NCBI GenBank assembly: GCA_964020975.1 | Contig: OZ026630.1 | Coordinates: 65,699,513-65,763,512, forward strand | Source of the DNA: Hermodice carunculata | Taxonomy: Eukaryota; Annelida; Polychaeta; Eunicida; Amphinomidae | Reading direction: 5' to 3' | Length of the DNA: 64,000 nt | Part shown: piece after piece, positions 46,530 through 58,762 of the stretch | Layout of the letters: the number at the start of each line of letters is the position of its first letter | Position numbering within the stretch: position 1 is the first letter of the stretch | Notes under the pieces: model-generated | The model's database searches: none | What the model was told of the DNA's origin: nothing | Seen by the model: only the letters and a program-made list of their open reading frames with translations | Made by a program: the position numbers and the translations under genes

Positions 46530-48538
46530 CTCAGCTGACTTGTCAGTCAGCTGAGCTTATCTAATGGTCGTTCGTCCGTCTTCCGTCTGGTCATCGTCCG
46601 TCCGGCCATCGTCCGTCCAGCCGTCCGTTGTCCGTCAACATTTCACATTTTCGACTTCTCCGAAACCGTCAACCAGATCCACTTCAAACTCAGTGGGGAT
46701 GTGCCTAAGGTGGATGTCTGCCAAGTTTGTTCAAATGGTCACGGTCCAGTGATTTTTTAAATTTTTTATGAATTTTTTTGGTTCTTTTTTGGACAAATCT
46801 TAAAAAAATCTTCTCTGAATTAGACAGTATCATTACCATATCCAAACCGTAGTCCTAACGAAACAAATCCAAGTCAGTTCCGACCAAAGGCAATGTTCCT
46901 TGGTATGTATAGCTGAAACACATACATTTATAGTTTGAATTTACCCAAAAGAGACCAAAACGTAAGTGCAAAGGTCCATAGTGTCGAAAAAGCCATATCT
47001 AGTTTTAACATGACAGAATGCAAAAAGTTTTGTTTGAAATTATAGGCCTATTTCAGTAAATTGACTTGAACAGGTGCATCATTCATGCACAACAGGACCA
47101 TACAATTTATGAAAAGGGTCCAAAATTTGCAGCACATCAGAGAATTTGTAAGCAGAGGTTCTTAACTTGTTGAAAATGTCAATAAAATTCAACATTCAAA
47201 AAGGTACGACTTGCAACTACCTTCTCAACAATGATCATCATCCATATAAGTCCACAAAGCGACACCGACACCAACATCAATCAATCAGAAAAGCCCTCTT
47301 GGCCTAAAATGACCATCAATAACAATCCAAACAACATGATTATATAAACCGGTCACCCAATTGCTTTGATATCACCCAGGAACACGCCCTGGGACTCCTT
47401 GTTCTTAATTTGTTCACCAGGTGGCCCTGCAATTTTTTTTTTTTTTATGAATTTTGTGTGTTATAGCTATTTTCGACTTTTTCTCCAGAACCGTCACTCA
47501 GATTAAATTGAAACATGGTGGATATGTTCCCTATAGAAGGGTCAAACAAAGCTGTTCTCTATGTGAGAATGCTGCAGATTCCTGATTTTTAACGATTTTA
47601 TCAATTCGGTTACTTATCGGTCATTGCAGCTTTTCTATTGATTACTATGGAAATCAATGAGCACTCTAATGCTAATTCACATTTTCGACTTCTTCTCCAA
47701 AACCGTCATCAAGATTAACTTCAAACTTTGTGGCAATGTATCTTGGGAAAGTTTCTACCAGGTTTGTTCAAATGGTCATGCTCCAGTGACTTTTGGATTT
47801 TTAATGAATTTTTTTTCTGTTTTTTTTCTGGAAAAATCTTAAAACATCTTTTTCTCCGAAACCGCTTATCGAATTGCTCCGCTTACCCAATTGCTTTTAT
47901 TTCACACAGGAAGACACCTAGGGACTCTTTGTTCTTAATTTGTTCACCAAGTGGCCCTGCAATTTTTTTCTTTTTTTATTTTTTTTTTTATGAATTTGTG
48001 TGTGTTATAGCTATTTTCGACTTTTTCTCCAGAACCGACTCTTAGATTAAGCTTAAACGTGGTGGATATGTTCCTTGTGTAATGGTCAAACAACGTCATT
48101 CACTATGTGGGAATGCTGCGGAATTCTGGTGTTTAACAATTTTTTCAATTCGGCTACTTTTCGGTAAATGCACCTTTCCTATTGATTGCCATGTAAGTCA
48201 GTGGGCATTCTAATGCTAATTTTCATTTTCGACTTCTTCTCCAAACCCGTCATCCAGATTTACTTCAAAGTTGGTGGGGATGTACCTTGGGTAGGTGTCT
48301 ACCAGGTTTGTTCAAATGGTCATGTTTCAATGAATTTTGGATTTTGTTATGATTTTTTTCCCAAAAATCTTTACAGAAGTTTTAATAGGAAAGTTGAACA
48401 TGGGAATTTCTTGTAATGGTTATAACTTAAATAATTTTGGCCAGATTTACTTCAAACTTGGTGGGGATGTGCCTTGGGTTAATCTCTACCAAGTTTGCTC
48501 TAATGGTCACGCTCTATTGATTTTTGAATTTTTTAATG

Positions 48539-48569
<31 letters not shown>

Positions 48570-49289
48570 CTTTTTTGGGACAAACCTTAAAAACTCTTCT
48601 CTGAAACCGCTAACCTAATTGCTTTGATATCGTACATAGACACTCCCAGGGACACCTAGTTCCCATTTGTTCACCGGGTGGCGCTGCAATTTTTTTTTTT
48701 TTTTTTTTTTTTTTTAGTGTGGTTTTGCTATTTTTCACTTGTTCTCAGAACCGTCACTCAGATTAAGCTGAAATGTGATGGATATGTTCTTGTGGACAGG
48801 TCAAACAAAGTTGTTTACTTGGTGGCACTGCTTTGGATTCCTGATTTTTAAGGATTTTTTATCAATTCGGGTACTTATCGGTCAATGCAGCTTTCCTATT
48901 GATTACTATGTAAGTCAATGGGTATTCTAATGCTAACTGACAGGACATCTGACACAAAATGTACTGTTTGCTGATAACTTGAGATCTGTTTTGAGTTAGT
49001 ACCGTGATGCTGCACAAGTAAATGGTTCTGTATGAAGGTCATGCTTAGACAGTACACGAATGACCTTCACTTCGTTTCTGGGGTCAAAGTGCAAGATACA
49101 TGAATTTTACTCTTCATTATAACTTGAAAACTACCTGAACCTTGATGTTGCACATGTTAGTGTTCTTCTATAAAGGTCAGACTTACTCAGAACATGGGTG
49201 ACCTTGATCCTTTCCCAAGTTCTTGGTGCCGCAGGTGTGATGAATGTCAAGATCAGCTGAGCTTGGGCTGTTTACACAGCCCTGTTGTT
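46530..49289 (+). mobile_element. Family B modular element, copy 1 (hairpin at each end)
   Basis: The 5' end is a perfect hairpin: CTCAGCTGAC, loop TTGTCA, GTCAGCTGAG (46,530-46,555). The 3' end has the hairpin GGGCTGT-TTAC-ACAGCCC (49,265-49,282) seven bases before the end. The core is a train of alternating alpha (cgacttcttctccaaaaccg…ttcaaacttggtggggatg) and beta (ccagaaccgtcactcagatt…tcctgatttttaacgatt) modules, about 540 bp per pair, roughly three pairs, followed by a single-copy tail (48,945-49,289) with aaggtca words. It has no terminal inverted repeats and no ORF. Ends were fixed by the uninterrupted sequence in the other inverted arm. Poly-T tracts lie at 48,539-48,566 and 48,690-48,715. 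A Helentron/HINE-like non-autonomous element is the best guess. Confidence 0.8.
46819..47347 (-). mobile_element. Naiad-type element, 3'-terminal fragment (529 bp) inside family B
   Basis: Reverse complement of about 1190-1713 of the array, with some divergence (cctaacgaaacaaatccaag, gaccaaaggcaatgttcctt). Its 3' end (…gtctaatt on the minus strand) coincides with the array's junction point. It is 5'-truncated, as expected from target-primed reverse transcription. It sits between ttctctgaa and accggtcaccc, a site that reads through as ttctctgaaaccgc in a neighbouring family B module (about 48,597), so the insertion point is exact to within two bases. No clear target duplication. Confidence 0.9.
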
Positions 49290-50365
49290 AAAAACATCAA
49301 GCCACAAAGTGACAAGAAGAGAAAGGATGCTATCCTGTGAATCAGCATGTTCATGCATATTTTGTGATGTTGTGACCCAATGTTGCTTGCATATGATTTC
49401 TCAGATTCAACAGAAGGGTGGGGTCAAGGTGTATTCTTAGACTACTTATGCCATGTGATCAAGGCGTTCATTAATGAGAATTATATCTAGGAAATTCTTC
49501 ACGAGAAAAACAGTTAATAATTTAATAGGTCTAACATCTACATAATCTGGGCATAGAGTGTTGACATACACAGTGCTATCCTCAAGTATAAATGCCAGCA
49601 GTAGGCTTAGGAGTGAAAATTTTAAGCTGATCAACTGATTGTAATTGAAATTTACAAGTAAACTAGTAGAATGTAGAAATATACAGTGCTATCCTCAAGT
49701 AAAAATGCCAGCAGTAGGCTTAGGCCTAATTTTCATATGTGAAAACTTTCAGCTGATCAATCAAATTTACAAGTGCACTAGTACCTGCTGTTTATGACCA
49801 CCCCTTTTGCCAGCCAAAAGCAGTCACATGTGGCAAGTGGTCTTAGATTGCAGGTGCAACGACAAAGAATATAAGCTGCTGTGTCCACAGAAATATGATC
49901 ACAAGTGCCAGGTAGTCCTCGTGGCAGTGGTTTTAAAGTGCAGGTACTGTTGTATGTTTTGAACCAAAAACTTTCAGTGTTTTCAGCTTTTTAAAGCAAG
50001 ATTAGCTTTCATGTCTGAATTTTGTGTTGACATTTGATAAAAATGATGATGGAATGTAAAAATACAGGGACGACTAGGTCTGGGTAAAGTTCCTAGAACA
50101 GTTACCAGAGTAATGTTCACTGACATCCAGTTGGTTGGCTTTGTTACATGATCACAAAGTTTTCAGTACAAAGGCATTTGTAGAGCACAATATTTCTGAT
50201 TATGCATATTCTATCCTTTAATACAATAGGGAATGTGTAATGAAGTCTGCTTTAATTCATTTTTTTTCATGATAAATATGGGAGAAACCAACCAAGTTTT
50301 CAATATTGCATAATAACAACAACAAAAAAAAAAAAAAAAACATTTGATCAATTAAATGTTAAGCT

Positions 50366-51434
<1,069 letters not shown>

Positions 51435-51544
51435 AGTCAAGTGTTCCAGGTTTAAAAGGTCAAGGTTTTTTAGTCACGTGCTACCTGTATAATGAGATGT
51501 GGTAATGCGGGTGAATGATCTTCCTGGTTAAACTTGACTTTTAG

Positions 51545-52869
51545 CTTAGCTGACTTGTCAGTCAGCTGAGCTTATGTGACAAGCCATCCGTTGTCTGTCC
51601 CTTGTCTATCCGTCTGTCCATCCGGCCGGCGTCAACAATTCACATTTTCGACTTCTCCAAAACCGTCAGTCAGATTCACTTCAAACTTGGTGGGGATGTG
51701 CCTTGGGTGGGTCTCTACCAAGTTTTTCAAATGGTCACGCTCCAATGCTTTTTTTATTTTTTCTGAATGTTTGTTCTTTTTGGGGGGAAAGTGTTCAAAA
51801 ATCTTCTACTTTGAAACCGCTCACCCATTTGCTTCGATATTGTACAGAGACACTCCCAGGGACTCCTAGTTCTGAATCTGTCAGCAGGTGTCACTGCGAT
51901 TTTTTCTATTTTTTATTATCTTTTGTGTGTTTTTTCTATTTTTGACTTCTTCTCCAGAACCGTCACTTAGATTAAGCTGAAACTTGGTAGATATGTTCCT
52001 TGTGGAAGGTTCAAACAAAAATTTGTTCACTAAGTGGCACTGCTGTGGATTCCTGATTTTTAACGATTTTTTTAAATACGGGTATTGATCGGTAAATGCA
52101 CCTTTTCTATTGTTTACTTTGCAAGTCAATGGGCATTCTAATGCATTCTAATGGTAATTCACATATTTGACTTCTGTGACTGTCGGTCAGATTTACTTCA
52201 AACTTGGTGGCAACGTACCTTGGGTGGGTCTCTACCAAGTTTATTCAAACGGTCACGCTATAGTGATTTTTTGGATTTTTAATTTTTTTTCTCTATTTTT
52301 TAAAAAGTTTTAATAGGAAAGTTAAACATGGGAACTTCTTGTAATAGTTATAACGTAGATAATTTTGGCCAGATTTGCCAACCTTGGGAGGGATGTGCCT
52401 TTTATATGTGTCTACCTATTTTGTGCAAATGGTCATGCTCCAGTGATGTTTGGACCTTGATCTCATTCCCAAGGTCACAGGACAACTGACACGAAATTTA
52501 CTGTTCATTTGATAACTTGAGATCTGTTTTGAGTTAGGACCTTGATCTTGCACATGTTAATGATTCTCGATGAAGGTCATGCTTAGACAGTACATGAGTG
52601 ACTTTGACCTCGTTTCTGGGGTCACAGTGCAACATACATGAATTTTACTGTTCACTATAACTTACTAACCAGGACTACTTGAACTGGGACTTTGATGTTG
52701 CACATGTTCGTGTTCTTCTATAAAGGTCAGACTTACTCAGTACATGGGTGACCTTGATCCTATCCCAGTACATGGGTGACCTTGATCCTATCCCAAGTCC
52801 ACAGAGCTGCAAGTGTGACGAATGTCTAGGTCAGCTGATCATGGGCTGTTTACACAGCCCTCTTGTTGT
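51545..52869 (+). mobile_element. Family B modular element, copy 2
   Basis: The same ends as copy 1: 5' hairpin CTTAGCTGAC-TTGTCA-GTCAGCTGAG with one mismatch (51,545-51,570) and 3' hairpin GGGCTGT-TTAC-ACAGCCC (52,843-52,860). The core is shorter, about one and a half alpha-beta pairs. The tail (52,450-52,869) contains an immediate duplication of tacatgggtgaccttgatcc (52,741 and 52,769). No ORF. It lies between the two inverted arms and is in the same orientation as copy 1. Confidence 0.8.
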
Positions 52870-54179
52870 TATACTATTGCGCTTTAGTTCTGGCCCTTCA
52901 GTTCAAAGATATTCTGTTTTAACGGTCCCAGTGATCAAGGAAAAAGAAATGGATAAACGGGGAATTGAATTCCCTACAGCTGTCTCGTTCAAGGCCTTTC
53001 CAAATTGGTTCACTTTTGAATTTTTGCGTGCTGGGGTTGGAAAATAAACCTAGCTTTGATTAGTTCACGTTTTGGAACTTTTTGATACGCAGGACCGAAT
53101 ACAGAGCGCCATCGGGTTTTTTTTTTAATCTTATAATTACCTTGACTTGGTTTATGTAGGGATACTGATGAGTTGTGTAGTGTTAGGCGAATGTTTCTTG
53201 TGTGGTGTGTTAAGTTGTGTGCGTGTGAACGTTGTTGGAATTGTATTGATTGATAAGCCCCGTACACTCAGCAGTACCTTAATAGTTTATTTCCTACTTT
53301 TTTTCAAAGCCCTAGCTCATTGCCCCAACAGTATAGAAGTTAGGCAACGCTTCCAATAAGTGTTTTCTGAGAAAGAAAGAAACGTTTCAAAGGTGGAAAA
53401 TCCGAGTAAATAAATGTATTTGATGGTTAATTCATTTATTATTTTTCATAAAGCATGTATTTTTCATTTATTATATGAGTTATATAGTCTGGAGCTGTCC
53501 ATGGGGAGAAAGGTGTACTCTTAAAAGTCCCTTGTATTGATTTTGTACTTATATGCCCGAGTGCTAAATACTCTTACATATCTTGTTTAGAGTAAGTGTG
53601 TGTATCGATTGCAATATTGTGTTGGGGTTTTTTTTCATATGGTTGCTTCAAATGTGCCTTTCATATCATTTGACGAGGACGGTACACCCAACCGTCAAGC
53701 CTCTCAGCTGACCCGTGGGAGCCCGGGTGGGTGGCCAAGCCCAGGGGAGAGGAATGGGCTCCTGTTAGATCGAGGACACTGGATGTGTTATGACACGTAT
53801 ATCCCTGGGATGGGTATCCTGGGGAACAACGAGTTGTTGCCTAGGTTGACACAGAGGGATGCGGGTGTAAGGAGTGAAGATTACAAGAGCATGAGCAAGA
53901 ATTTACCAATGAATTCCTAGAACAGGTACGTCAGAGTTATGAATTAGTGTAAAGTGCATTAAATAACCAGTTTGGTGTGGACCAAGGCCCGTCACCGCGG
54001 GGTTGGGGTGGGTGGAGGCAGGGGTTCGAACGCCTCTGTACTGAAACAAAGCACACACGCAAATAATTAAACAAACAAAGCCAGCCTGAATGAGATATGT
54101 CTGTCATTGTACTGGACTTCTAAACAAATATCTATGAATCACCCACGCTCATACAAACACTTGCAGCCATACGCTCTCT
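52870..54179. other. No gene recognised; one GC-richer open frame
   Basis: 53,640-53,920 is GC-richer than its surroundings and open for about 93 codons (…FISFDEDGTPNRQ…). A strong splice-donor-like cag|gtacgt follows at 53,927. It could be an exon or an unrecognised repeat; the protein is not recognised. Confidence 0.3.
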
Positions 54180-55560
54180 ACCTGAACTAAATATTTAATT
54201 GATTAAATGGCTTTTTTGTTATTATGCAGTATTGAAAACTTGGTTGGTTTCTCCCATACTTAGCATGACATAAAAATGAATTAAAGCAGACATTACACTT
54301 TCCCTATTGTATTAAAGCATAGAATATGCATAATCAGAAATACTGTGCGCCACAAATGCCTTTTGCTGAAAAAGTTGTGGTCATGTAACAAAGTCAACCA
54401 ACTGGATGTCGGTTACTCTGGTGACTGTTCTATGAACTTTACCCAGACCCATTAGTCCCTGTAGTTTAACACTCCATCATCAGTTTTTTTCCAAATGTCA
54501 ACACAACATTCAGACATGAAAGCTAATCTTTCTTCAAAAAGCTGAAAATACTGAAAGAATTTAGTTTAAAAAATACAACAGTACCTACAATTTAAAACCA
54601 TAGCCATGTGAGACCACCTGGCACTTGTGATCATATTTCTGTGGACACAGCAGCCTATATTCTTTATCGATGTAGCTGCAATCTAAGACCACTTGCCGCA
54701 TGTGACTGCTTTTGACTGGCAAAAGGGGTGGTCATAAACAGCAGGTACTAGTGTACTTGTAAATTTCAATTACAATCAGTTGATCAGCTGAAAGTTTTCA
54801 CATATGAAAATTAGGCCTAAGCCTACTGCTGGCATTTTTACTTGAGGATAGCACTGTGTATTTCTACACTCTATGCCCAGATCATGTTGATGTTAGACCT
54901 ATTACATTATTAAGTGTTTTTCTTGTGAAGAATTTACCAGCTAGAATTCTCATTAATAAAAGCCTTGATCATATGGCATAATTAGTCTAAGAATACACCT
55001 TGACCCCACCCTTCTGTTGAATCTGAGCAGTCATAGGCAAGCAAAACATTGGGTTACCACATTACAAAATATGCATGAACATGCTGGTTCACATGATAGG
55101 ATACTTGTTATAGCAAAATGTTCTCAATATTTTGTCACTTTTTGGCTTGATGTTTTTAAAGATACAATATGCTATGTAAATACTCAAATTTTCTACTTGA
55201 TGGTCCATGTTACAAAAATTGGTCCTTACTAATCTTGGATGTCATTATTGCCCATGGCAAGCTTTTAACATTTTGGGCAAGGTTTGCGAAAAGACACTGG
55301 GTGATTACAGCACAATGAAACCTGTTTTGAGAGACCGCACCTAATGGCGGGTAAAATGGCAAATAAGGCAGGTGGTTTTTCAATAGAAGTTCAATAGCAT
55401 GGAAAAGATAGCAAAAGAACATGGTAAACATGGTCTAAAAAGGCAGGTGGTCTCATCACAGTTGTCTCTCAAACAAGTTTCACTATATACATACATACAT
55501 AATCTGTATACAGTACTCCACCTCTTATAGTGCTGTCCTAAGTACTCCAGAAATGCGGCT
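54180..55560. repeat. Right arm of the large inverted duplication (uninterrupted)
   Basis: Reverse-complement partner of 46,120-46,529 plus 49,290-50,365. The arm is continuous here, so it records the state before family B entered the left copy. The MITE-like units at 54,586-54,755 and 55,300-55,492 are internal. Confidence 0.85.
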
Positions 55561-57330
55561 GCTTAACTGCACTGGTGCTTTGTATTTGGAAGCCGATTTT
55601 AAAAAATATATATGCAACATTGTTTATGACTAGCAGATCAGTGTCACATGGTGCTAGATCAAGGCAAATATGTTATTCTCTGCAACTCTGTCATATATTG
55701 TGTGGTTCCTACTTAAAACTTTTTCACTGTTGGTCAGAAGCCCTTGTGATTGGCCCAGTACAACATCTCTCAAGACGTAAAAGATCGAACGGCATTGCAA
55801 ATTAGTTGCAGTAGTTTGTGAGAAGTTTTTTAACCATTTAGAACCTCCAGGTACGTTATTGACAAATTCATCATATGAACTGCATCTTAACATTGCTAAG
55901 CTTTAAATCTGCGTACTCATGGTGTACATATAAACATATTATAAGTCAGTAACCCAGTAGCTATTATTGCCGTTATTTCAAATCACTATTACTGATTTCG
56001 CTACTCCTAAGACTCTAATCAGCATACGTTTACAGCGATCACCATGCCGATAACTGATTTCTTAATTTGACAAGAGTCTGGTCTAACTGCTTGGGTTTTA
56101 CCTGCAATTGAAAAATATGGGTGTTGGCGTTTTGGAGGTGCAGGTTTTAGGGAAACACTGTTGTCATGACACGAATCTCTTTTAAGGTGGCGTAGGGGAG
56201 GTCTTTCTACTAAACTAGGAAACTCAGGTCGTCTCAGTTTCAAAATTGGTGGTGCCAATCTTTGTTAATTTTTAAAATTACCCTATGAAAGAAATTATGC
56301 TTTTGACATTTTGGTCTAGAAATCCTAGCTGCATTAAAAGAGAGTATATTTGATATGTGTCAACCTGAACCCCTATGAAAAATGGCAACTTTCCCTGTTT
56401 GAATTCTTTTCTTCAGAAATATACTTTTCGTTTAACTCTCCTGAAAAATATTATTTGGCCCTGTCTCAACATTAGGAAATATCAAGGTTAATACGTTTGG
56501 CATGGACTGGTGTTTTACTTACTTTGGCAGTTTTATCCTGCAAGTAGGTACAGATAAAATTTGGACTTGCAAACCTTGGTGATGGGCTTTTGATTAGAGA
56601 AGTTTAATCTCGATGTAACAAATAACAAAATGGAAATTAGAAGAACAGGACCGTGGTAGACAGCTTAAACGTACTATTTTACAAGTTTGAAACAGATTGG
56701 ACATAAACTAAAACGTTCTGGCCAAAAGAAAAGTACATTTATCAAATGACATTTGTAAACATGAAAAGATGACATTCCATTTTTCATATTTAACAAGAAA
56801 TACACTCCCTGTTACATCTAGTCATCTGGAGATCTGGACAATTCCAAAAATACATACTTTTATAAGATTTCTGAGTAGTAAACATTTTGTGAACCATCAA
56901 AACCAAAGCCTGTTTGGCAGCTGAGCTTTCCACCGGCCACCTAAATCCCGTGTCTATGGCACGAAAATCTTGAAACAAATGGTAAATTCATCTAGCACCG
57001 GTCGAAAATGAAATGGATATGGTATTGCTTTATGGATGAAAATTGTACCCAAACACTCGCCAGGACACATTATTTTGGTTGTTTTTTTCCCAAAAGCTCC
57101 TACCTTGGGAAGGGCGCTTGCCCCCCTTCCAAAGCCTCCCCCGCTCGGTCGCTTGTGCTCCCTCGGAAGAACTTCAAAATCCGAACCCCCTTCCAGGAAA
57201 AGCTAGTTATGGACCCGCACACCTATTAGTAGATTCAGCAAGGTAAAGAAGTAATTTTCTGAGATTTGTGAAGTCGTTGAAACAGATTGGCCAATCGTGC
57301 TTTCCCATTAAATAGCTTTGAAGGTCAAGA
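55561..57330. other. No gene recognised
   Basis: Several short open frames (55,575-55,805; 56,019-56,258 minus; 57,008-57,246) without motifs. Confidence 0.45.
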
Positions 57331-57500
57331 GAGTATGACTGTGCATTATTCCTTAAATGGTTTAAGGGATAACACAAGTCGTCTCCTTGTGAAACGGATG
57401 GCTCTGGTAACTTTAGAGTATGACTGTGCATTATTCCTTAAATGGTTTAAGGGATAACACAAGTCGTCTCCTTGTGAAACGGATGGCTCTGGTAACTTTA
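57331..57500. repeat. Perfect 85-bp tandem duplication, 2 copies
   Basis: The units 57,331-57,415 and 57,416-57,500 appear identical (gagtatgactgtgcattatt … ggtaactttа-type end). The lack of differences implies a recent duplication. It lies just upstream of the Gypsy-like fossil. Confidence 0.9.
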
Positions 57501-57599
57501 GAGCAAGTATTGAGAGAGTAGCAAGAGAAACTACCATACACGCTGGGGAAAACGAGTAAATATTCAGCAATAGTAAGAAGTGTATTTGAAAATATCATT

Positions 57600-58327
57600 G
57601 CAGAATCAATGGCGACAATCAGAGAACAGATGGCTCGGTTACATAATGAATTGAAAACTCAAAGAAAGGTAATTAAACCCAAGAGAGAGTTAAATGTTGG
57701 TTTTATCAGGAACCTAGACCTATCAAGTCTTCCTGTAAAAGATTTCACAGGGAGGTACCTGAGCAATCTGCAAATTATATGCAGTGCAGACCAGGCACCG
57801 GCCCCAGTTCCAATTCGAGAAATGAGGCACAGTGGACTTAAGTATCCCAACGTCCGCTGTGGACGTGACTGGAGTGTTTACCAAAGCAGAGTGTGTTGCA
57901 TATTTTTCACCAAGTAAAGTACACGAACTTGACATAAAACGTCTTGTTCACTCTGGAGCTCAATTGACTATGGTTCACCCATTTTTTTTTTTTTTTTTTT
58001 TTTTTTTGAGAACTGTAAGGAACCAGTGGTATTGGAGAAAACTGCAATTAAGTTGGACTCGGCTAACAGAGAATCCATTCCAGCAATACGACTGGCTAAA
58101 CTCAAATGTAGTCTGCAAATAGTCATTTCAACACAGCTTTGTAGTTGCTGAGATAACACAACAGGGAATTATTGGAGCAGATATTTTGGTACCGGGACAA
58201 GCATGTATGGATTTTAAAAACAATTCTATTATATTTTTTTGGAAAGAAACTCAAGTTATGGGCACAGAAAGAGTATATATTTATGAAGATTGAATGCACT
58301 GCAGGTAATGTTACTGTTCCTCCAAGT
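57600..58327 (+). mobile_element. Gypsy-like LTR retrotransposon fossil, protease region, left piece (broken)
   Basis: Plus-strand pieces resemble the start of pol in Gypsy-like elements: a charged upstream part, an aspartic-protease-like core (about 57,930-58,290) and the sequence after it. Broken, with several breaks and a poly-T tract. The piece stops at 58,327, where a TIR transposon is inserted; related sequence resumes at 62,323. No LTR was recognised. Age: old. Confidence 0.5.
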
Positions 58328-58433
58328 AGGGCTGCTTCATAGTTTTCCCGAGAAGCGGAAAAGTGTCATAAGCCCCGAAATTGCTTGAAAAAACGAAAGC
58401 ACTGATTGTATTATCCTCTTTTTCATCATCATT

Positions 58434-58434
58434 T

Positions 58435-58470
<36 letters not shown>

Positions 58471-58494
58471 CAGTAGTAGTAGTAGTAATAGTAT
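58434..58494. repeat. (TAG)n microsatellite
   Basis: Triplet repeat with one cag interruption and degenerate right end. Confidence 0.95.
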
Positions 58495-58689
58495 CAGTAT
58501 TATTATCAGACTTGCGTCGCATATTCTCTTTAAATCATAATAAACTTAAAGCGTTGAAAAACCGATATGTATGTTGTTAACGATATTAATTGAATTTTCA
58601 TAGTAATTATATGATATTCTTTGCTCTGTGGTACAGCAGCGATCGTAGTACCACGTCCATTATCTGCCAACTGACCGAAAGTTTCAAGA

Positions 58690-58762
58690 ATCCGTGTGGC
58701 ACAATGGTTTGAGTGGATAGCTTACATTCGAAAGGTGACGAGTTCGAATCCATGTGCCTCAC
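58690..58762 (+). repeat. tRNA-like / SINE-head sequence with A and B boxes
   Basis: The A box tggcacaatgg (58,697-58,707) and B box gttcgaatc (58,742-58,750) fit the pol III consensus, and ggcaca can pair with tgtgcc at the far end. The T-stem does not pair and the length is short, so this is not a working tRNA; a SINE head or tRNA pseudogene is more likely. Confidence 0.45.

Larger units (their letters stand above)
46120..50365. repeat. Left arm of a large inverted duplication (arms ~1.4 kb, interrupted)
   Basis: 46,120-46,529 and 49,290-50,365 together match, in reverse complement, 54,180-55,560 with moderate divergence. The gap in the left arm is exactly the family B element at 46,530-49,289; flanking tttttaa and aaaaacatcaag meet as one stretch (tttaaaaacatcaag) in the right arm. 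Two MITE-like units are part of both arms (46,206-46,405 with 55,300-55,492; 49,788-49,957 with 54,586-54,755). Confidence 0.85.

Noticed and set aside
47657-48618. Several plus-strand frames with 'FDFFSK…YQVCSNGH' repeats that look like a repeated protein domain
   Set aside because: They are translations of the family B alpha modules; frames break between modules and are interrupted by T-runs.
58690-58762. Working tRNA gene
   Set aside because: A and B boxes are good but the T-stem does not pair and the body is too short.
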